Shown here: in pieces, positions 10,403 through 23,400 of the stretch
Layout: each line of letters begins with the position of its first letter
How positions within the stretch are numbered: position 1 is the stretch's first letter
DNA from: Apostichopus japonicus
Taxonomy: Eukaryota > Echinodermata > Holothuroidea > Aspidochirotida > Stichopodidae
Assembly (NCBI RefSeq): GCF_037975245.1
Contig: NC_092563.1
Location: 31,337,960 to 31,401,959, forward strand
Length of the DNA stretch: 64,000 nt
Direction: 5' to 3'
The notes under the pieces: generated by a model
The model's database searches: none
What the model saw: only the letters and a program-made list of their open reading frames with translations
Told to the model about the DNA's origin: nothing
Made by a program: the position numbers and the translations under genes

Positions 10403-13400
10403 TCTTAACACCACTGTACCGTAAGATGTCTGAATATCCCAGTGAGGGTATAAATAAAAACAGTTAAAGGATATAATACTTGAAAATCCAGCATCAAATT
10501 TGGGCCAATGCAGAATAACTTTAATCTAAGTCGCTCAAGTGATGTATTGTGTTTCTTTTGTGTCTTATTTATAACTAGCCAAAATTTGTACAAAATAACA
10601 CTGCCTTGCGTCCAAAAGGTTACTGAGTCAGTACAGTTCCATAATGTAACTGTTACAAAAGCAGAGTGCACCTAATTAAAAGTTAACATCCTCCAAAAAT
10701 CTATACCACACAAAAATTTGATAAAGCCTTCTATCTCCTCCCTTTGCATATATATAAGTCATTTTGTTAAGTCTATTTAGATCCATAAGTAATACCAAGT
10801 TGACCAAATGTGCAATATTCGGTGTTAAAGATCTGAGCTCTGTATTGGCCCAAATATATTGGAGAGAAGTGTACAATAAAAATTGAAATAATGCACATCT
10901 ACACTCTGACCATTTGATATTTATTTGATTGGCACTGTTAATGTTTTCTCAGACAAATTTGATGATCAACATTCTCAAGATGAATAACAACAACCCACTA
11001 TCCAAGGGAATAACACTGTACGATGTAGCTGCCATGCAGTGAAAATGTTAATGTTGGAACGGTAGCAATCATAGCTAGAGCACAGATGCCGTCTGGGACA
11101 GACTGATGTGGTGACCTACTGCATCATTGACAGCAAAATGGAAGATATTTTCTGAATTAACCAAAAAGTTAATATTCTGTAGGTTTGACATCGCATAAAC
11201 TTGATACCATAGGACTCTATTATCTCAAATACGAGTAACATCTGAGGTAATTTATTCCAAAGTTATGGAATGAAGAAAAAACAATCAGAAGGGATGAAAA
11301 CTTTTGTATGATCTGGTTAATATGGTGGTATTTTTTCCTCTATCTCCATAGTATTTAACTACACTAGAGCTATATCCACTCACTGGTTTTTCACTCTTAA
11401 AGGTCAATGAAGGACAACAACAAATTGTCAGGTTACGTCCACATAAAATTTACATGTATATTTAAATTTTGAAATCTTTACAATTGGTAAAGCTTAAATG
11501 ACTTGCAACTTTTAAAAGCACTTGCTATGGTAGGGAGCTGTTTCAGCTCCAATTGAATGTATGGCTGCATAAATAAAATGTGTAATGTTGTATACAAGGC
11601 AAGATGAATCAAGAATTAATGGCCCAAAATGGGATGGATAAACGAATTGAAATTTACAGTGAAAATAGTACATATGAAAGGTTGTGATATGATTTAAATA
11701 TTGGCTGATTTACAGGAGATTTAGTTTTGTAAAGCAGTTCATTGTTTTCTTCATTTGTAGAGGGTGAGGTCATGTGAGGTCTATTCGGTAATCGCTAAAA
11801 ATTCCAAGCTATATTGCGTGCTATAATTGGGACCAAATCAGCATATCTTTAAGGGAAAGCTTTTCTTTTTTGTACCAACAGATGGATAGATCTACAGTCT
11901 GATACAGCAAAGGATATGCTCTAATTAGAAATGCCAGGCAAGATTATCATACATTTTACAGTGGGTGAATACAATCATCAACCAAGCTTTTCATCATGCT
12001 GTACATAGTGGTATAGCTCCTTGTTGGGCTTATCAATTAAAAGCTTGCATAGAAGCCGATGCCAAGCAACGCAATAGTATGTCCTGTAAATCGCGAAGTA
12101 GATTCACACGTCTCGTGTATATCCGCTTGGACACAGCACATCTTTCAATGGAGTTAGGAAGTTGCTGGGAATAGTTGTTGGATTGGTACAGTAATATATT
12201 ATTTGCTTCACATAAATGCAGAGCAGTATCAGAAAACTAACTAGTTCCAGGATATGTTACACTGTTACACCATGTAAAAGATAGAGGAAATTAATATCAT
12301 AAGCTTCAAGCAGACAGAACCAAGAGAATGCAGACCAGTCTTTATGGGAAGTCTTCTACATATTTAACTGTATAAATGGACTCATTCTTTTGCAATGTAC
12401 TTCTTGAAATGTATTAGTTTGGTGACATTGTGGCACCACATGTTTTTGTAAGTATTAGGGAACACATGCAACTAGCACCAATGTCATGGACACCTTCTAG
12501 TGCAGCCCAATGAAACATACTGTAAAACCACAACATATGTAACTATAGGTATGAAATTGTGCAATCCAGCGGTATTGTGTATAATTTTGTCCCTCCAAGC
12601 ATGGAAGCTCCATGATATTGTGGTAATTTGCATTGGTTACGGTATTAGATACAGCCTATACTGGTAAGATAAATACTTGAGGTATAAGTGAGTTCCCAAA
12701 ATGTTTTTCATGTATGAGAGAGGTTAGTAAAAAAAATAGTGCAAGTATCCTGGTTGATGTGAAATAAATCTTGTGGAAAATATAAACTGGGATTGAAAAT
12801 GCAATCAACTGCTTGAATATGATTGTACAATTTTTATTGTGTCTCGTCTTTTAATATCATGCTAATCTCTACTACTGTATGTGTTTGGTAATAAGCCAGA
12901 TTTCTGGGTAGAAGTTTAAAAATCGTCAACAATTTTTGATGAATTTTAAGCAATCACATTCACTGCCTATATCTCTGTTTATGTTTTGGGTCAGCAACAC
13001 AGTATACTGTACAGTAGTGTACAGAAAGGGACACTTTCTGTTGTATTCCTGATCAATTGAAATGTGTTGGTTGTTTGACTGTTTGTAGCAGTATTCCTCT
13101 GAGGAGTGAAACAAATTAAACATACAGTGAACAGTTGCAACTGCGCATGCATTTATACATTACTTAAATTATGTTCTGATGGAAATCATGTAATATTCAC
13201 TGTCGATTTTAGTTTACAACTGCCAGTATACCATTAGTTCCTGAGCCATATTTGTTTTGCTTTAAAAATCTGGCTATGAGTGTATAGTATTTTGTCAAAA
13301 ACATAAAAGTGGAGGGGCTGCTTATCATCATTCCCTGAACAGGCTTTACCCAATTTGTTAACTATAATGGTAACATATCAAAATGTCTGGGAGACTTGCC

Positions 13401-13530
13401 GCAGTGCTGACAATTTTCAAATATTTCCATGGTTTCACCAGGGATGTTAGAGATGAGCAAACAACATTTGAGCTTTCTTTAACGTTTGGTTCGTGCCGAC
13501 ATTAATACTGTTTTTGGTCCAGTACTAATA

Positions 13531-13539
13531 CCTAAATAG
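13531..13539 (+). repeat. Target-site duplication, left
   Basis: CCTAAATAG here and again at 14493-14501. Copy B has a single CCTAATTAG at the matching place. The inner eight, CTAAATAG, fit the nTnnnnAn preference of hAT elements. Confidence 0.75.
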
Positions 13540-14492
13540 AGTGACAGGACAAAATCCCCCTATGACAAAATCCCCCAGAGCCAGAATCCCCCTGGACAAA
13601 ATCCCCCTGGACAAAATCCCCCTAGGAAAAAATCCCCCAAGCTATAAAAAATCCCATCAGTTCTTTACAAAAATCCGTCATCCCGGTCCCCCCGGTCCCC
13701 GGTATCGTCATCCGGTACCGTCATCTGGTACCGTCATCCGGTACCCTCACCTCACCTCCATTGGTACTCTTAGTGGTACTCTCAGGAGTTCCCGGACCAG
13801 TACCCAGACCGATACCCTAATAGTGAGCCTGGCAGTTACCCCCACCAGTACCCCTCCCTGACCAGTACCCTGGACTGTACCACGGCCCGTACCTCGGCCG
13901 GTACCTCAACCGGTACCCCGACCAGTATCCCAACTGGTATCTGAAAGGCACCCTGACACGTACTCTGACACGTACCCTTACTAGTACTGGTACAATGAAC
14001 AGTACTTTGACCAGTACCTTGACCGGTCCCTTAAATGTCACACCATGGAGCTATATCCCATGGCCACCCTAACAGGTAGCCACGCAATTACCCTCAATGA
14101 TCTCCCGACCAGTCCCCCGACTAGTATTTTGGCTGGTATCCTGACCAGTACCCTAACCAGTACACTGAGTGGAACCCTGACCGGTACAGTGACCAGTATG
14201 ATGACCAGTACCCTGACCAGTCACATGACCAGTACCTTGACCGGTACCCTCCCAGGAGCCCTCACAGTTAAGCTCGCCAGTACCCTCACTGGTACCCTGA
14301 CCAGTCCCCTGACCAATCCCCTGACCGGTACCCTAACCAGTGCAATGTCACATGCCTTGACTGCCACACCTGGTACATCCCTGGTTGTTGCAGGCAGGCT
14401 TTGTATGGGTCAGGGGATATTGTCTGAGGGGATTTTTTCCGGGGGGATTTTGTCTGGGGGGATTTTGTCCGGGGGGATTTTGTCCTAGAACC
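13540..14492. mobile_element. Non-autonomous DNA element made of GGTACC/CAGTACC words, hAT-like
   Basis: The ends share an inverted AGGACAAAATCCCCC. At the left it is repeated about six times as a 15-mer (GGACAAAATCCCCCT), and at the right about five times in inverse as GGGGGGATTTTGTCC. Between them is a body of diverged 12-bp words such as CCTGACCAGTAC, with many GGTACC palindromes on both strands. Flanking CCTAAATAG copies and an empty site in copy B show it moved in as a unit. The 12-bp period keeps several frames open (for example 14045-14488, Thr/Ser/Leu repeats). These are not genes, and no transposase is encoded. Confidence 0.8.
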
Positions 14493-14655
14493 CCTAAATA
14501 GCACTCAAAACGGATAATGGTACTAGACGGTACCTGAACTTTGTCTGCTAGATTCATACGATGTCAAAAGGCTAGAACATGCACTGTAATACTGTTATCA
14601 GTGGTCAGTAGGTATATGCCACACTCATCTCATATCAGTCTTTGTTTCTTATGTC

Positions 14656-14663
14656 ATAACAGG
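14656..14663 (+). repeat. Target-site duplication of the composite insertion, left
   Basis: ATAACAGG, repeated exactly at 19604-19611. Copy B carries one ATAACAGG with no insertion (just before GAGTGATTTTCC), so it is the empty site. Confidence 0.85.
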
Positions 14664-14988
14664 CAGTGGCGGAGCGTCCATACAGTCAGAGGGGGGTGGA
14701 CTCAAATGGAAAGCTGGCGCCCTTTTTTGCGAATTCGCCACTTTTTACTTATTCGCGATTATTTACTTTTTTATTGCGCTCTCATCTACCTATTGACATT
14801 TGTCACATTTTTTTGGCGATGACACCTATACCTAAAGGCTCATTTCCGGCGATATAGGGAGTATCTTTACTCAAAAGATTTCTGTACGCTCTGCGCCAAC
14901 CTGTGGTGGCGTTCCGCTTAGACAAAGTCGAAAGCGCCCATACTGACCATTTTCGCCCCTCTGAGCATTACCCCTAGCTCCGCCACTG
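14664..14988 (+). mobile_element. hAT-like MITE, complete copy
   Basis: 325 bp with terminal inverted repeats CAGTGGCGGAGC and GCTCCGCCACTG. The body includes GGCGCTCTCATCTACC-like and CATTTCCGGCGATATAGGGA segments that recur in the right arm of the second copy at 19298-19603. Related decayed sequence is at 51080-51790. It is non-coding. Confidence 0.8.
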
Positions 14989-16703
14989 GCTCTCAATCTC
15001 CTTCCCCGTCAATCCGTCTCGTATCCTCCACCCCCCCCCTTCCCCAACCGAACCTCGTTTGTTAAAGGAATATCTAATGATTAGAGGCACTTATTCTAAT
15101 ATTAAATCAGCAAAGAGCAAGCAATAATGATTTTATCACTAAGATTTGTTTATTTCTCAGTTACACCGTCATTTAACTTCCCACTCAATCCTACACTCCA
15201 TGATACTCTTCCATCCCAATGTAGGAAACTTCATCGTTACACGCAGCACGCAACGATCTTTGTTCTACTTAATTGATCCTTAATGAGTCTTTCAACTTTA
15301 AAGCATATTTTTTTCCAAATAGATTAGTGAAAGTTACACAGTTTTAAGTAATAAATTAGAAGCATCTCCTTGTGTTAAAGCATTGTATTATCGGCGTATA
15401 GTCTTCCGATAAGCGTAACTTAGGGTTGAAAGAAATCAGTGAGAACAGGCAGTAATGATATAAACTTACATATATATATTTTCAAATCTCTTATTGAACG
15501 AATTATCAGCCCCACTGGTTACATCGTCATTTATCCCTCCCCATCCTGCCCTACCCTTCTTCATGTCACACACTCCGCTCTATAGGGTTAAAAGAAATCA
15601 GCAAGAGCAGGTAGTAATGACATTTACTTACATTAATGATTTTTTTTTTAAATCTCATTTAGGACAAATTATTTGGTCCCCTGGTAACATCATTTACCCC
15701 CACCCCCTATTCCCCCCTTCCCTTCCTCACAATCACCGCTTCTCTTACACCTAATATATGAGATATCCTCGCAAAGCGTGATGATCTAGGTCCCTCATTT
15801 ATCTAATGCACGGGAGGAACTAGAAACTTTCTTATCCGCATATTCCAAGCTTTCTCCAAGAAAAGAGTAACAGCACCTATTACCCAGATTTTTAAAAATA
15901 GCCTCCCTCCTCATAAAACGTGATGATCTATGTCTCTCATTAATCTAAAGCATGGATGAACTACCAACTTTAAGCATATTACAAAGTTTTCCACAAAAGA
16001 GCTACAGAACCTACTACACACAAATAATGTAAATGCCACTAAACGGCATCCGTAGGGACATCGTTTTTTTGGTCCACATTTGAGTTTCCATCATATCTTT
16101 TATCTGCTTTTCATACATATCTTTTATTGTAATTGTTATGATGACCACATCTACGGACTTTTGAGTCGTATTATTGTATCCAGTGGAATTGTCTCGCTGA
16201 TATAAAAGGATGAATTTTCCGTACGTTTTCACGGTAGGCCCCTCTGTTTAAGGTCAATGCACGACTATAACATTAGGTCCACTAAGTGCGGATATTGGTC
16301 TCCATTTGCCACTATTGCAGTAAACCCAACCGAGCAACGTGTCTACGGTGTCTCTTAAAGACGATATTATTAACAAATTCGAAAAGAATTTTTAGTCTCT
16401 TTGCAGTCATTTGAAAAGTATTTCTGATAACATTACGTACAGAATTCTTTTATATGAAAAAGGTACATATGAGAAACATGACAATGACCGTGATAAAACC
16501 AATTTCAAGATTACTAGCGATCAATTCGCTCAATTTGTTTCAAAAAAATGGTTGAAAAGTGATATGCTCCTCATTCATTCTTTTATTTGAGCATGTTGAA
16601 CGCTTGCGATAACATGTCATTACGAATCATTGCAGACGCTCACCCAAACCGTTAAAAAAATACCGCCCCTCTCCCTCCTTCTCTTCCTACACTAAGCTCC
16701 CAA
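14989..16703. repeat. Cargo segment of the composite, with diverged tandem repeats
   Basis: Units of roughly 160 bp recur around 15110, 15434 and 15594, sharing AAATCAGyAAGAGCAGGnA then GTTACATCGTCATTTA and C-rich ends. A second pair, spaced about 140 bp, starts near 15765 and 15905 (CGTGATGATCTAxGTCyCTC). No gene is seen. The segment could be one unit of a larger satellite. Confidence 0.55.
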
Positions 16704-19603
16704 CAGTGGCGGAGCATCAATACAGTTAGGGGGCGGATGCCCCCCCCCCCCAACGGACTCAAATGGACTGCTGGCGCCCCTTACTCAAAATCCATATATG
16801 GCCCATATATTGCAATTTGTATCTGGCCCATGTCTGAGCCATATATGGAATTTATATCTGGCCATATCAAGAACTGGGCAGATATAACTTGATATAAGAT
16901 AAAGGCCATATCTGCCTCAAATAAAACTTTATATGGGTCGCTTTTTATCTGGACCAGATATGGTCCATATATGGCAAATCCATATCTGGACCATATATAG
17001 CAAATCCATATCTGGCCCATATATGGCAAATCCATATCTGGCCCATATATAGCAGATCCATATATGGCTTTTATATGGCAAATCCATATCTGGCCCATTA
17101 ATTAGAAATCTATATCTGGCCCATATATGGCAAATCCCTATCTGGCCCATTACTTAGAAGTCCATATCTGGCTCATATATGCCACATCCAAATATATTGC
17201 CCTTGGCAAATCCATTACTGTCTCATATTATGATAAATCCAGATTGAACTAGTTAGAAAAAAGGGCTTCATCTGTGCCAGAATTTCATCTGGCGATGTAA
17301 AGAAATATAATTTGAAACCAAATAAGGGCAATATATGGCGCAGATAAAGCAACTCTTTATTTACTGCTTAATTATCTGGCCATTAATTACATTTCCCGTT
17401 TGATCCATCAGCAGGTATGTTTCTTTTTCTTGTTTCACCTACCCCCGGTATTTCCAAGCCTTTACAAATAAAAAACTAATATTAAAAAAGGGTCTTCTGT
17501 TCAAACGATTATTGAGGCAATATGACCGTCAGAACAGAAATACAAGGTTAACAGAATAAAATATCCTGGCATGATCAAATGTTCCACGAATAAATTGGCA
17601 CTTGAAAGCCTGCTTCATGACAAAATGCCCATCACTCTGCCGTCTCTAGGCTGTCTTCAGTCTCTGCAAGGTCTGCGAGTCCTTTCATTGACACAATTTT
17701 CAAAACAATGACGAAGACATAAAGTTGGGATTACTTTATTCCCAGCACATTCCAGACCCAATTGTGCACATAACCTTTTTGTGACACATAGTTTTATTTA
17801 TGACTCACAATGCTTCCAACTAGAAAGAGATTTCAAAATCATTTCAAATTGTGTCTGAAAAACCCCCATCTCCAGACAATTAGACCAAAAAAAGCAGGGC
17901 TTAATTGGAGGTAAAGATCAACTTGTCTTGGACTTAAGTATCTGCAGTTTTGGCCTCAAACATATCACTCAAAAAGCTCCTTGCTGCTACCTAATCCGAT
18001 TGCTATGGTCATAAAATGACCGCTGTTAAAAAATAAAACTTAAAGGTTGAGTTCTTTATTCTTCTGTGGTCCTGCAGAGGTTGATACTAAACTGCATTGT
18101 GCTATTCCTTTATTTGTTATATTTGGTTTAGTAAATAAGTTCCAGAGGGCGATATATGTTCCATTCAGTATCGAAGTTTAGTCCCAAAATATGTTGTTTC
18201 CATCCGTTCCAAAAAATGTCTTCCTTACTTCTGACTGTTCAGTTCACTATAGAATCCTTTGCCAATGTCCTAACTCAATAGGTTATTGTTTATGAATCTC
18301 TATCACCCTTCCTTAATGTACCAATCCTTTCTATTAAATGTCATTCTGTTCTCTACCCCTACCATGTGTAAACTGTTTTTCCTATATCTCACTCCCAGGG
18401 TATCAATACACATATGTCCTTTTTTTTACACCATGGAGGTATGTTTTTACCTCCATGTTCACACTTAATTACCCTCTGAGTCATCCTTTTTCCATCAATG
18501 ACCCTGTGGTTACCTAGCAACCCAGATAGATCAAGTAGCCGATTTATACCCCCTTTGACTTAGTGTGCACTGTAAGTGCTTTACCATTGAAATATGTGCA
18601 GTACCACAAATTCAACAATATAGGGCAATGTAAATCTCTATGAAAATACAATAAGTAAGAGCATACAGTATAACATTACAGTCTTACATGTATATCCAAT
18701 TATATCTGGCTAAATATGGCCAGATAAAACTTTATCTGCATATCTGGATTGACTCTATATCCAATTATATCTGGCTTTTATGGCCATATCAAACTTGATA
18801 TGCATATCTGGCTTACAAGTATATCAAGGTATATCTGGCTCTATATGGCCATATCAAACTTTATATGCATATCTGGCTTACACGTATATCAAGATATATC
18901 TGCCTTCATATGGCCATATCAAACTTGACAGGCATATCTGGAATACAATTATACCAAGATATATCTGGCTTTATATGGCCATTACAAACTTTATATGGAT
19001 GTCTGGCTTACAATCAAGATATATCTGGCTTTATATGGCCATATCAAACTTGATATGCATATCTGGCTTACAATTATATCAAGATATATCTTGCTTTATA
19101 TGGCCATATCAAAATGTATATGAATATGTGGATTACAATTATATCAAGATATATCTGGCTTTATATGGCCATATCAAACTTGATATGGATATCTGGATTA
19201 CAATTATATCAATATATATCTGGCTTTATATGGCCATATCAAACTTTATCTATCCAGATATAGCCAGATATACAACCAGATATGGAATTTGAGTAAGGGG
19301 CCCTTTTCAGCTATTTATCACTTTTTTTTACTGATTCGCGATTATTGACTTTTCTATGGCGCTCTCATCTACCTATTGACATTTGTCACATTTTGTTGGC
19401 GATGACACCTATTTATTTTTCGATTATCTGCAAATTAGCAAGGCCCGGAAAGGGTCATTTCCGGCGATATAGGGAGTGTCTTTACTCAAAAGATTTCTGT
19501 ACACTCTGCGCCAACCTGTGGTGGCGCTCCGCTTAGATAAAGTCGAAAGTGCCCAAACAGACCATTCTCACCCCCTCTGACCAATATCCCTTGCTCCGCC
19601 ACG
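16704..19603 (+). mobile_element. Second MITE copy, split by a nested element
   Basis: The left arm (16704-16779) begins CAGTGGCGGAGC and runs to CTGGCGCCC. The right arm (19298-19603) carries the rest of the same 330-bp family and ends GCTCCGCCAC. Compared with the intact copy at 14664-14988, the arms join where a 2.5-kb element is inserted. The terminal T of the last CACTG is missing. Confidence 0.75.
16780..19297. mobile_element. Nested element with CCATATATGG subterminal repeats
   Basis: The ends are CTTACTCAAA and TTTGAGTAAG, followed inward on both sides by CCATAT(A/C)TGG words. The flanks GGCGCCC and GGGCCC look like an eroded target duplication when compared with the intact MITE, which reads CTGGCGCCCTTTTT. 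The left array (16795-17220) uses CCATATCTGGCCCATATATGG-type words. The right array (18690-19280) has about eight units of 61-66 bp each, containing TGGCCATATCAAACTT and ATATCAAGATATATCTGG. The middle 1.4 kb shows no gene. The arrays keep long frames open (for example 18780-19292), but these come from the repeat period. Confidence 0.7.
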
Positions 19604-19801
19604 ATAACAGGAGTGACTTTTCATATGTTATTGGTAGGAAATTGCAGGAATGATTGGAATCCTCAATGAAAACTATACGTAGGTAGTCTTGTTTGCGTGG
19701 GGATTGAGTTGTGTAGGCGTTACACAAAAATGTAGATATGCTTTCTTTATTCTTGTGGAAAGCCGCTTTCACTTTGATATCAGATAAACCTGTGGTACAT
19801 G

Positions 19802-20246
19802 CAGTGACGTAGCTAGGATTGTTTCAGTGGAGGGGTGGGCGCTTGGGGGGGGGGGCTTGGCCAATTCCTGGGAGGGCGTCTTGTTACTACCTGAGTGGAG
19901 TGCCACCATTATTTTGAGATCCCATGTCTTGATATGGTCATCAAATAGTTTAGAGAAATAGAAGAAAAAAGACAATCTGGTAAGTTGCTTTGAAATATCA
20001 TGACATATCTCGGCCTATGCGCTATGTCACGTCAGGTTTTTCAGCAACTATAGCCTACTGCCGGTCCGCGGTCGAAGGGCCGTTCATGAGTGGTCATCAT
20101 GGAGATTCGATACCATGCAGCCCAATGAATGATATATTTTTCGCACATGTAATTTTTTCTACACCCAAAATCCCAGTGGGAGGGCGACTTAGGGGCGACA
20201 AGCTTTCATGGGGCTGTCGCCCCCCCCCCCCGTGGCTACGCCACTG
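19802..20246. mobile_element. hAT MITE with 8-bp target duplication
   Basis: The termini are CAGTGACGTAGCTAGG and CGTGGCTACGCCACTG. The 8-bp GGTACATG flanks both sides exactly (19794-19801 and 20247-20254), the size expected for hAT transposition. It carries G-rich and C-rich runs and no coding sequence. The left half survives in copy B at 35027-35235 next to the same octamer. Confidence 0.85.
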
Positions 20247-20307
20247 GGTACATGGTGCCGAAGCACATATCTTCAAAGTACTGTCTCCAACTTTCAATTG
20301 TTTCAAG

Positions 20308-20405
20308 CTACTAAATTACCAAAACGAAGTTCTCAAGATGAAGTTGCAGATCTGAAAGGACCAGAAATTTTACTAGGAAACCTTTCGACCACACCTTTGA
20401 AGTAG
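20308..20405 (+). CDS. Possible terminal coding exon, unrecognised
   Basis: After a pyrimidine-leaning TTTCAATTGTTTCAAG there are two bases of a split codon, then a hydrophilic peptide (TKLPKRSSQDEVADLKGPEI, continuing to STTPLK) and TAG. The composition looks coding, with a lysine- and acid-rich mix and no rare residues. The acceptor is the less common AAG type. No partner exon was found upstream on plus. The region is absent from copy B. Confidence 0.35.
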
Positions 20406-23400
20406 GATAGGATTACACAGTATTTGAATTCTTCATCGATCGGCTTAAATTCTTACTCTTAGCTTTATTCGTTGTATATCAATCTCTAGATAACACATCC
20501 CAGGTTCTACGAGGCTTTGTATTAAATTAGCTGAAACTCTATAGACCAGTCTTGCAAGGTTTAAAGAAATGGCTCCTTACATAGTTGGCATGATTCAAAT
20601 TCATCCAGTGCAAATTCATCCAGATGCAAATTCATCAATATTGGTCTAGAACTTGCTAGAACATTCAGTAGGTATATTCAAATTTACACAGTTGGCAATG
20701 AGGTGCCACATTAATCTCATATCAGACGACAGGGAGATGGGTTAAACAAATCTCCCAAACCTGTACATCTATGTTACCCTAACCTACAGCGAAAGTTTAG
20801 TATAATGAATGAAATTCAAACTTCAACCAAAGCTAGTCATGTTTGTCAACAATAGCGATAACTGGAATTTTGCATCAAAGGAAAACCCTATTTCTCACCA
20901 GGCAAGTCATAACAGTAAGCTGTCTGAATTAGCATCTTCAGATCGAATATGGGTTTGCTGAGTTAGGGAGCAATATGTTTGAAGTACAAGGACCAACCAA
21001 TGAACACAATTTTAACATAAGAGGCAGAGATAAGACATTTTAGCAGAAATCATTATGTCTTCTTTATGTTTATTACTGATAAATGCAAATATTTTCATTA
21101 AAAGTCAATATGAAATTTCATGTTACTTTCAAATACATATACACAGAGCAACTTCTACAACTTCAGCTCATTCACATTCATGCTATCAGCTAGAAAATTT
21201 ACAATGAGACACATTTTCTATAAAGCATTGATGTGAATACCACTGACATAACCTGTGCTATTCAAATGGATAAAGGGCTTGGTCAAATCAGGAATAAGGC
21301 TCTGCCCCATATATTGCACATGTACAAATAGGGTTACTGTTGTACATGCAATACTTTTTTGATAGGGGAGAGAGGGGGGGGGGGGAGATGTGGTAACATG
21401 TTGAAAAGACCACATCTTTTAATTTGTCATTTTTCTTTTGAACATATGCAAATGCTAGAAATGAAAACACTTGGAAATTTCTTAAAGAGATAGGTAGTTG
21501 TTGCCATTGCACTGCTTTGAAGTCTGCACCACTGTAAATATTGTTGAAGGAGTGGAGTTCTGCAAATCTTTTGATAGTCAAGTAATAAATTTTTCTTTTA
21601 CTGTTTGTTAAACAGCTCCTATCAGTAATATGTATTTACACGACATTGTATCTGAGGTTCATTATGTAACCGGTGTTTTCTACATACAGTTAAATTAAAC
21701 TATGTTAAACTTGTTCACCTGCAATGGTCTAAATTCAGAAAGTACATCAATATCATATCTCTTTTGCATGTTGTATAACGGTACTGAATTTGAAGTGGAT
21801 TATATTTATCAATGAATATAGCAATGTTTTGGGTAAAAGCAATTAAAGCATCCATTTAAACTTCATGTTTACCTTGCATTGTTTGCTACTTCCTCCTATC
21901 TAGATTCGAAAGGGAAATATAGATAAATGCTCAATTTCTCGAACAACATTATTTAACCTTGTTTCCCACAAAAAAAATGTTCTGTCCCAGTTTCTGTAAA
22001 CTACTCGGGATAAATGGAGGGGGGGGGGGGGGAGTTGGACAGGTAGGGAAACTAAATATTTGACAGATGTTGTATTTGACAATAAAATTCACCTTCCCAA
22101 GAAAGTAATACAGTTCTTTAAGTGGCATTTTATGAAAGACCTACTGTATGTAACGATAGCAGAATTGGTTATTGCCTCCTGCTGAAATGTCCAATAAAGA
22201 CTCGCAGTATTGGCATGTTCATCAGATTCCCCATTTTATAGAAACATCTGTGTTTATTGAAACTTTCCTAGGATGTTGCCAACAAGATTCAATTGAAGTC
22301 TACTGTACCTTGTTGTCAAAGGTGGAGCTCACAAAAAGTCCTATCAACTAGTCTTATTCAAGCAGTGGCAACATGTTGGAAAAAAAGAAAACCAAATTAT
22401 GTTACAATTTTGTTAATATTATTTTGAACTATTTATCCCAACACCCTATCCTCCTCTTAAGGCTTTTGCAAGCTTGTAAACCAGTAACAGCACTCATGCA
22501 ACATGATATGACAAAAGGTTCATATGTCAGTACATGAAACTCGCAATTTGGAGTAAATTTGTTAAAAGAATTATGAAGTTAATACACTGCAATATTGAAT
22601 GGGTCTCAAAAGAGCTTAAGAAGTCTTTTGAGGTACATTACTTGTTCTGATAAATATATTAATTGCCCTAAAATTCAGCTATTAAAGCAGCTACTAGTCA
22701 GATACTAGATAGTATGGGATCATGAAGGTTTTCAGATTTTACCTATACTGGCCTCAAATAACCTTTGACTTGGCTAAACGCATTAGCGTGAACTCAGCAC
22801 ATGATACACCTGCATACAAACTTCCATTCATCATTCCAATATTGAATTATCATGTTAACAGGGCTTTCAGTTTCAGATATCAAGTTATCTCACATGGGCT
22901 TCTGCTATACTGAACAAATTTATAGAATCGTACTCAATGTCAGAAACCTATTTGCACTACATATGACTACCAACTTTTCCTTGTTGAGTTAGATGCTCTA
23001 TGTTACTCTACTGACCTTGAGTAGCCTTTGACCCTCAATGAAGCCAACACCTACTGAAAATTCCAGTATAAATATAAAATTAATGAAATGATTCAGAAAA
23101 TACTTAAACAGAAAGAAAAACTATTATAAACACTTCTGTTCACACCGACCTCAGCGTAAACAATTTAGAGACCAAGAACATATGGTACAATAACTATTAG
23201 CTAACATTTCTTCCTTCTAACTCTGCAATTTTGAGAAAACACTAAGCAAAATTGATACTGGCAAATGTAACATGGCAACAATAATAATAATTCACAAATG
23301 ATGATGACATCAGAAAAAGTAGCAACCATAACAATGATGATGATTTGAAACTATTAATGAGCAATCCTAAATGAAACTAGAATATCACTTTTAGTAGAGC

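Larger units (their letters stand above)
14664..19603. mobile_element. Composite transposon bounded by two MITE copies
   Basis: The 4.94-kb insert starts with CAGTGGCGGAGC (left end of MITE 1, 14664-14988) and stops with GCTCCGCCACG (right end of MITE 2, 16704-19603). Perfect 8-bp direct repeats flank the whole. The two MITEs point the same way and enclose 1.7 kb of other DNA. The inner flanks of the two MITEs are near-identical octamers, GCTCTCAA after MITE 1 and GCTCCCAA before MITE 2. That is what a tandem repeat unit carrying a MITE with its own target duplication would look like. The simplest reading is that the outermost ends of two neighbouring MITEs were used together. No transposase gene is present. 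Confidence 0.75.

Noticed and set aside
14045-14488. 147-codon Thr/Ser/Leu-rich frame
   Set aside because: It follows the 12-bp word period of the mobile element, and other frames are open too.
18780-19292. 170-codon frame with Tyr/Ile repeats
   Set aside because: It comes from the CCATATATGG-type tandem units in a nested element, with no coding features.
23276-23342. AAT/ATG triplet-rich stretch as a repeat feature
   Set aside because: Too short and imperfect to separate from background AT-rich sequence.
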